From Firm-13 sp037143795 (GTDB lineage Bacteria > Bacillota > Clostridia > Saccharofermentanales > Saccharofermentanaceae), in contig JBAWXZ010000010.1 in the NCBI GenBank assembly GCA_037143795.1, positions 61,542-125,541 of the forward strand: DNA of 64,000 nucleotides, in the 5' to 3' direction. Under the pieces are notes generated by a model. It was not told the DNA's origin. It searched no databases and was given only the letters and a program-made list of their open reading frames with translations. The translations under genes were made by a program, and so were the position numbers. Each line of letters opens with the position of its first letter. Positions within the stretch are counted from its first letter, which is position 1. Positions 60,108-64,000 of this stretch are shown in pieces.

Positions 60108-61133
60108 ATGACTGTCACAAAGACACTTTTCGGATATATCGGAAAGAAGGAAGTCAATAATTTTACACTTTTGTCGGAAAAGCTGGAGGTTTGCGTTACT
60201 GAGTATGGTGCACGCATAAAAACATTGGTGGTAAGGGATAAAAAGGGCGATCCGAGAAATGTGGTATTAGGCCTGGACACACTGGAAGGATATATTGCGG
60301 ATAAGTCATATTTGGGTGCGGTCATTGGACGGCACTCCAATAGAATTGAGGGAGCTCAGGTCACAATAAACGGAGTCGAATATGGCCTGGATAAAAACGA
60401 AGGAACAAACAATCTGCATAGTGGGGCAAACGGCTTTCACGCGCGTATCTTTGCCGGTGAAATTGTCAATGACACAGTTGAATTATCCCTGGAAAGCCCT
60501 CATCTTGACCAGGGTTTTCCAGGTACAATGCATATAAAGATCATCTATTCCCTTACGGCCCGGGGCGGACTGCATATTGAATACTGGGCTGTCAGTGATC
60601 AGGATACTGTCTGCAACCTTACCAATCATTCATACTTTAATCTAGAGGGAAATAATAGCGGAACTATTCTTGATCACCGGATTATGATAGCGGCAGATTT
60701 CTACACGCCGATAAAGGCGGGCTGTCTGCCGACAGGGGAGATTTTATATGTAAAGGGCACTCCTTTTGACTTTACTTCTGAAGGGCGTATAGGAGATCCG
60801 GTCGAGGCCGCAGGTTCCATAGTGGCAGATGGGTATGACCACAATTATGTATTGAGAAAACATTCCGACGATCCTGCTGCGACCGTTTGTGCACCGGATT
60901 CAGGCATTTGCATGCAGGTATTTACAACACAGCCGGGAATACAGTTCTATTCCGGTAATTTTCTGGATGGTACTTCTTTAAGCAACGGAAAAACAGCATC
61001 CAAACACCAGGCTTTGTGCCTCGAGACCCAATATTTTCCTAACGCATTTGCGTATTCCCATTTTCCCCAGCCTATTCTGAAAGCAGGGGAACAAATGTCG
61101 CAAAGCACGGAGTATCGTTTTCTGGTGAAGTAA
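60108..61133 (+). CDS. galM: Aldose 1-epimerase (galactose mutarotase)
   Basis: 341 residues after ACGGGAGGGATAAG. Interconverts alpha and beta anomers of galactose and related sugars in the cytosol. Family blocks: YLGAVIGRHSNRIEGAQVTI, NNLHSGANGFHARIF, CNLTNHSYFNLEGN with the catalytic His, GYDHNYVL, and CLETQYFPNAFAYSHFPQP with the catalytic Glu. No signal peptide. Begins the galM-galT pair of the Leloir pathway, 76 bases before galT. Confidence 0.95.
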   Translation: MTVTKTLFGYIGKKEVNNFTLLSEKLEVCVTEYGARIKTLVVRDKKGDPRNVVLGLDTLEGYIADKSYLGAVIGRHSNRIEGAQVTINGVEYGLDKNEGTNNLHSGANGFHARIFAGEIVNDTVELSLESPHLDQGFPGTMHIKIIYSLTARGGLHIEYWAVSDQDTVCNLTNHSYFNLEGNNSGTILDHRIMIAADFYTPIKAGCLPTGEILYVKGTPFDFTSEGRIGDPVEAAGSIVADGYDHNYVLRKHSDDPAATVCAPDSGICMQVFTTQPGIQFYSGNFLDGTSLSNGKTASKHQALCLETQYFPNAFAYSHFPQPILKAGEQMSQSTEYRFLVK

Positions 61134-61209
61134 GCGGTATTGTCATCAATTTGTTTTTTGATATGAAGGTGCGAAGAAAAAATTGCCGTTTAACGAAAGG
61201 GGAACAACA

Positions 61210-62193
61210 ATGTCAGAATTAAGATATAATCCAATGCTGAATGATTGGATTATGGTAGCATCAAATCGCCAGCAGAGGCCAGCAATGCCGAAGGGGTGGT
61301 GTCCATTTTGCCCCGGATCCGGAAATGTTCCCGATGAAGGGTATGATGTCCTGGAATATGATAATGATTTTCCTGTCATGACGCAGGAATTTTCACAACT
61401 GTCAGGACAAGAAGGCGATTCTTTTACAGCAAGGCCGATGTATGGTAAGTGCGAGGTTATTTTGTATCATCCGAATCATACAATCACCCTGCCGGAACTG
61501 CCCAAAGCGCATATCCGTAAACTGGTTGACCTGTGGACCAGCCGCTTTGAAGAACTTGCTGCCGATAAGGAGATCAAGTATATACTGATTTTCGAGAACC
61601 GCGGTGCCGAAGCCGGAGTCACCATGCCGCATCCCCATGGTCAGCTGTATGCATTCAACTGGCTTCCCAAAAACATTGAAACAGAGATCAATAACAGCAA
61701 GCGTCACTATCAGGAGACAGGGCGCTGCCTCACCTGTGAGCTGCTTTCGGAAGAACAGGACGCAGAGGCACGCATGGTCATGGAGAACGACCACTTTGCC
61801 GTATATGTGCCATACTATACCTCTTACCCCTATGGTACGTATGTTGTAGCAAAAGAACACGTCGGAAGCCTCCCTGATTTTTCTTCTGAACAGAAAGACG
61901 CCCTGGCGGATATTTTAAAGAGAATAACAGGAACATATGATACCCTGTTCAATAAGCTTTTCCCTTATATGATGGTAATGCACCAGGTGCCTGTAAACAC
62001 TGAGGATGCCGGGGACTATTATCACTTCCATATTGAGTTTTATCCTCCCCTGCGTGCTGACGGCGTACAGTATTTCCGTGCCTCGTGTGAGACCGGTGCC
62101 GGTGCATACTGCAATGCAACACAGCCTGAAGAAAAGGCTCAGGATTTGAGAGACGCATATGAGCGATTTCTTGCAAAAGGCGAAGTAGAGTAA
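61210..62193 (+). CDS. galT: Galactose-1-phosphate uridylyltransferase
   Basis: 327 residues from the ATG after AAAGGGGAACAACA. Transfers UMP from UDP-glucose to galactose-1-phosphate. It belongs to the class I GalT family: NPMLNDWIMVASNRQQRPA, zinc-binding CPFCPGS, AGVTMPHPHGQLYAF with the HPH active site whose second His carries the UMP, and HFHIEFYPPLRADGVQYF. Galactokinase and UDP-galactose epimerase genes are not next to it. It ends at a bidirectional hairpin shared with the convergent dehydrogenase gene. Confidence 0.95.
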   Translation: MSELRYNPMLNDWIMVASNRQQRPAMPKGWCPFCPGSGNVPDEGYDVLEYDNDFPVMTQEFSQLSGQEGDSFTARPMYGKCEVILYHPNHTITLPELPKAHIRKLVDLWTSRFEELAADKEIKYILIFENRGAEAGVTMPHPHGQLYAFNWLPKNIETEINNSKRHYQETGRCLTCELLSEEQDAEARMVMENDHFAVYVPYYTSYPYGTYVVAKEHVGSLPDFSSEQKDALADILKRITGTYDTLFNKLFPYMMVMHQVPVNTEDAGDYYHFHIEFYPPLRADGVQYFRASCETGAGAYCNATQPEEKAQDLRDAYERFLAKGEVE

Positions 62194-62214
62194 GGGATCT
62201 GCATTTTCAACATT

Positions 62215-62262
62215 AAAAAGCCGCTGCTTTCGGAACATTTTGTTCTTACGGCAGCGGCTTTG
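62215..62262. terminator. Bidirectional terminator between galT and the dehydrogenase
   Basis: AAAGCCGCTGC and GCAGCGGCTTT pair over 11 bases around a loop that itself contains a short GAACA/TGTTC hairpin. A-runs on the left and T on the right suit both strands. Confidence 0.8.
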
Positions 62263-62283
62263 TTCATGTGATAGTATTGTGTA

Positions 62284-63237
62284 TTAAAGATCTTTGACTT
62301 CAGCAAGGATCGCTTTAACCTGCTCTGCAGAGTTCTGCAGGAACCGCAGTTCCTGAGGATCAAGTTCGAATTCAAGGACGCGCTCAACACCGTTTGCACC
62401 AATGATGGTAGGAACGTTTGTTGCAACATCATAAATGCCGTACTGGCCATTCAAAACACTTCCAACTGTACGGATTGTGTTTTCGCCCTTAAGGATTGAC
62501 TTGGCAATCGTAGAAATGGAAACAGCAATACCGTTAAAGGTCGCGCCCTTGAGCTTAATGACCTCAGCACCGGAATTACGGGTTCTTTCAGCGATTTCTA
62601 TACGGTCAGCCTGTGTGAAGGAGATGCCAGTTGTTTTTGCATAGTCATCAACCGAAAGACCGGCAATATTTGTAGCACTCCATGCAGGAAGCTGGGAATC
62701 GCCGTGCTCGCCGATGATATAGCCATGAACATTACGGACATCAATATCAAGTTTCTGGGAAAGCAGCGTACGGAAACGGGCACTGTCAAGAACAGTACCG
62801 GAACCAAGAACGCGGTTGTGAGGAAGTCCTGACCACATAGTTACCATATAGGTAAGTATATCGCAGGGATTAGATACGACGAGGATATTACCGCCGGTAT
62901 AGTTAGCCATAACACTCTCAGTGATTTTTTTGCCGAGTACTACATTCTTTTTTGCAAGATCAAGACGGGATTCGCCTGGCTTACGAGGAATGCCTGCAGT
63001 CAAAATGATCAGATCACAATCCTTGATGTCGGAATAATCACCAGCGTAAAGGTCCATTTGACCAAGGAAAGGAAGTCCGTGGCTAATATCAAGGGCTTCA
63101 CCTTTGGCCTTATCCTGATTAACGTCAATCAGGACAAGCTCTGTGCAAGACTGTTGAATTGCCATTGAAAAAGCAGTTGTAGCACCTACTGCACCGGCAC
63201 CGATAATTGCAACTTTTGAACCGAATTTTTTGCTCAT
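62284..63237 (-). CDS. LDH-family dehydrogenase, predicted malate dehydrogenase
   Basis: 317 residues from MSKKFGSKVAIIGAGAVGAT; a GTG six codons earlier is less likely. An NAD-dependent lactate/malate dehydrogenase with the Rossmann loop GAGAVGA, catalytic His in IGEHGDSQLP (H178) and substrate Asp/Arg in VLDSARFR (D151, R154). The specificity position (102 in LDH numbering) reads GIPRKPGESR, so it is Arg85, the malate dehydrogenase residue, not the Gln of lactate dehydrogenases. The whole protein resembles the LDH-like malate dehydrogenase of Clostridium thermocellum as I recall it. It would interconvert oxaloacetate and malate. Automated annotation may call it ldh. Confidence 0.85.
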   Translation of the reverse strand: MSKKFGSKVAIIGAGAVGATTAFSMAIQQSCTELVLIDVNQDKAKGEALDISHGLPFLGQMDLYAGDYSDIKDCDLIILTAGIPRKPGESRLDLAKKNVVLGKKITESVMANYTGGNILVVSNPCDILTYMVTMWSGLPHNRVLGSGTVLDSARFRTLLSQKLDIDVRNVHGYIIGEHGDSQLPAWSATNIAGLSVDDYAKTTGISFTQADRIEIAERTRNSGAEVIKLKGATFNGIAVSISTIAKSILKGENTIRTVGSVLNGQYGIYDVATNVPTIIGANGVERVLEFELDPQELRFLQNSAEQVKAILAEVKDL

Positions 63238-63552
63238 ATGTCCACCCACTCTCATTATTTGCCGCCGTCACTCACTTCACTTGCGGCTTTTGTCTACTAG
63301 TCAGTCTGCATTTGTTCTGTCAAAATCACAGAAGAAGCGATCCATACATACTGTTGCCCGAATTCAAAAGAATAAGCTCATTATACATTAGTAAGGATAA
63401 ACTATTCAAGAAACCAGCACTGCGTATTTTAATCCCAAACGCGTCTGTTGGCAACCGCAAATGAAAAAAAAGCAGGTGATATGGCTAAAATTCGTATTTT
63501 TTAAAATCATAAAGCATTGATACCGATAAAATACGTATAAGGTAATATTGCC

Positions 63553-63582
63553 ATGTACACAGAATATATAATCTGTGTACAT
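63553..63582. promoter_or_regulatory. Long palindrome around a TATAAT, possible operator
   Basis: ATGTACACAGA and TCTGTGTACAT are perfect 11-base inverted repeats with an eight-base ATATATAA spacer. A TATAAT (63567-63572) lies across the spacer. No U-run follows, which makes a terminator unlikely. It lies about 315 bases upstream of the dehydrogenase start. Confidence 0.45.
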
Positions 63583-63889
63583 TCAGACGTTCTTATATAT
63601 ATATAAATTACTTATACAATTTACATTCGTCAAATAAAACAACTAAACACATCAAACAGGCTCTTAGTTTCCAAACGGACACAAGGGATAATCAGCTGAT
63701 GACCGGATGTTCAGCAGCTGTTCCCGGGCTGCTGAAAAAAAAGAAGACAAATATAGAAATAGTAGTTGCCATATTGGTGTTCGTACTATAAACTCTATAT
63801 CCGGTAAGCAAATAAGCGAACCGGAAAGCCAAAGGTAACCAGCCGCTTCGGGGGTTGAGGCAGACAGGAAAACAGACGAAAATAAACCG
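63583..63889. other. AT-rich intergenic region, no gene seen
   Basis: Open frames here are short, lack ribosome sites and do not resemble proteins. The left part is very AT-rich (an ATATATAT tract near 63595-63605). Nothing else was recognised. Confidence 0.5.
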
Positions 63890-64000
63890 TTGACAAACCT
63901 GAGTACCGATGTTACCATTATCAAGCGCTTCACGAAAGAAGCGCGTCGGACCTTGAAAATTGAATAGAAGAGAAAGAAAAGACGGACCTAAGTTCAATTC
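63890..64000 (+). promoter_or_regulatory. Probable ribosomal RNA operon promoter and leader
   Basis: Perfect TTGACA (63890-63895), a 17-base spacer and TACCAT (63913-63918). Then comes a hairpin GCGCTTC/GAAGCGC (63925-63944) and the text ACCTTGAAAATTGAATAG, which resembles the transcribed leader ahead of 16S rRNA genes in clostridia. No 16S sequence is reached before the window ends. Confidence 0.45.

Noticed and set aside
63664..63997. Two overlapping minus-strand open frames at the right end
   Set aside because: They have no ribosome sites and unprotein-like composition, and they overlap the likely rRNA promoter.
1..64000. CRISPR arrays, insertion sequences, prophage or tRNA genes
   Set aside because: No regularly spaced repeats, transposase, integrase or phage structural motifs, and no cloverleaf-like sequence with a T-loop GGTTCGAATCC box, were recognised by reading.

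Overview
The window looks like a chromosomal segment of an anaerobic Gram-positive bacterium of the class Clostridia. It encodes a large [FeFe] hydrogenase, formate-tetrahydrofolate ligase, Veg, a RqcP/YlmH pair, a DivIC-type protein, strong AGGAGG ribosome sites, and YidC-Jag-MnmE-MnmG-RsmG in the Firmicutes order. Genus-level placement is not possible by eye. No insertion sequence, prophage, CRISPR array or tRNA gene was seen; the one clear RNA gene is the SRP RNA.

Left part (1-9.7 kb): a membrane protein cut by the window edge and translationally coupled to a lipoprotein serpin, a GH5 glycosidase divergent from an AraC-type regulator, a PlsC acyltransferase carrying a zinc ribbon, a TIGR01212 radical SAM protein, a D-allulose (psicose) 3-epimerase with all four metal ligands, a convergent rhamnulokinase, and the S4-domain protein YlmH.

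Signalling block (10-26.2 kb): three proteins that each join a GGDEF and an HD-GYP module behind different sensor domains, and a CheB-CheR-coiled-coil-PAS fusion. Among them lie a long-chain acyl-CoA synthetase and a 1147-residue [FeFe] hydrogenase fused to a GltD-like flavoprotein. A rhodanese, a zinc-ribbon HD protein and a leaderless zincin-like metalloprotease follow.

Housekeeping core (29-52.6 kb): mazG-rqcP-divIC, then recR-ybaB-dnaX with the SRP RNA upstream, a beta-lactamase-fold protein lacking the SxxK lysine, fhs, veg, ispE, a complete branched-chain amino acid ABC transporter (livF-G-M-H and its binding protein), and rpmH-rnpA-yidD-yidC-jag-mnmE-mnmG-rsmG followed by an AEC-family carrier. 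In Bacillus subtilis most of these genes lie near the replication origin, but dnaA, dnaN, gyrB and parAB are not here. Sporulation genes that occupy fixed places in the B. subtilis versions of these clusters (yabP, yabQ, sspF) are missing.

Right part (52.6-64 kb): an ECF sigma factor overlapping a membrane-anchored beta-propeller protein that may be its anti-sigma sensor, gyrA, a D,D-carboxypeptidase, galM-galT of the Leloir pathway, and a lactate/malate dehydrogenase whose specificity residue predicts malate dehydrogenase. The last 110 bases resemble the promoter and leader of a ribosomal RNA operon starting just outside the window.

The strongest candidates for something undescribed are the sigma factor/beta-propeller pair, the cytosolic HExxHxxGxxD protease, the hydrogenase fusion with a reduced NuoE-like tail, and the coupled serpin/membrane-protein pair.
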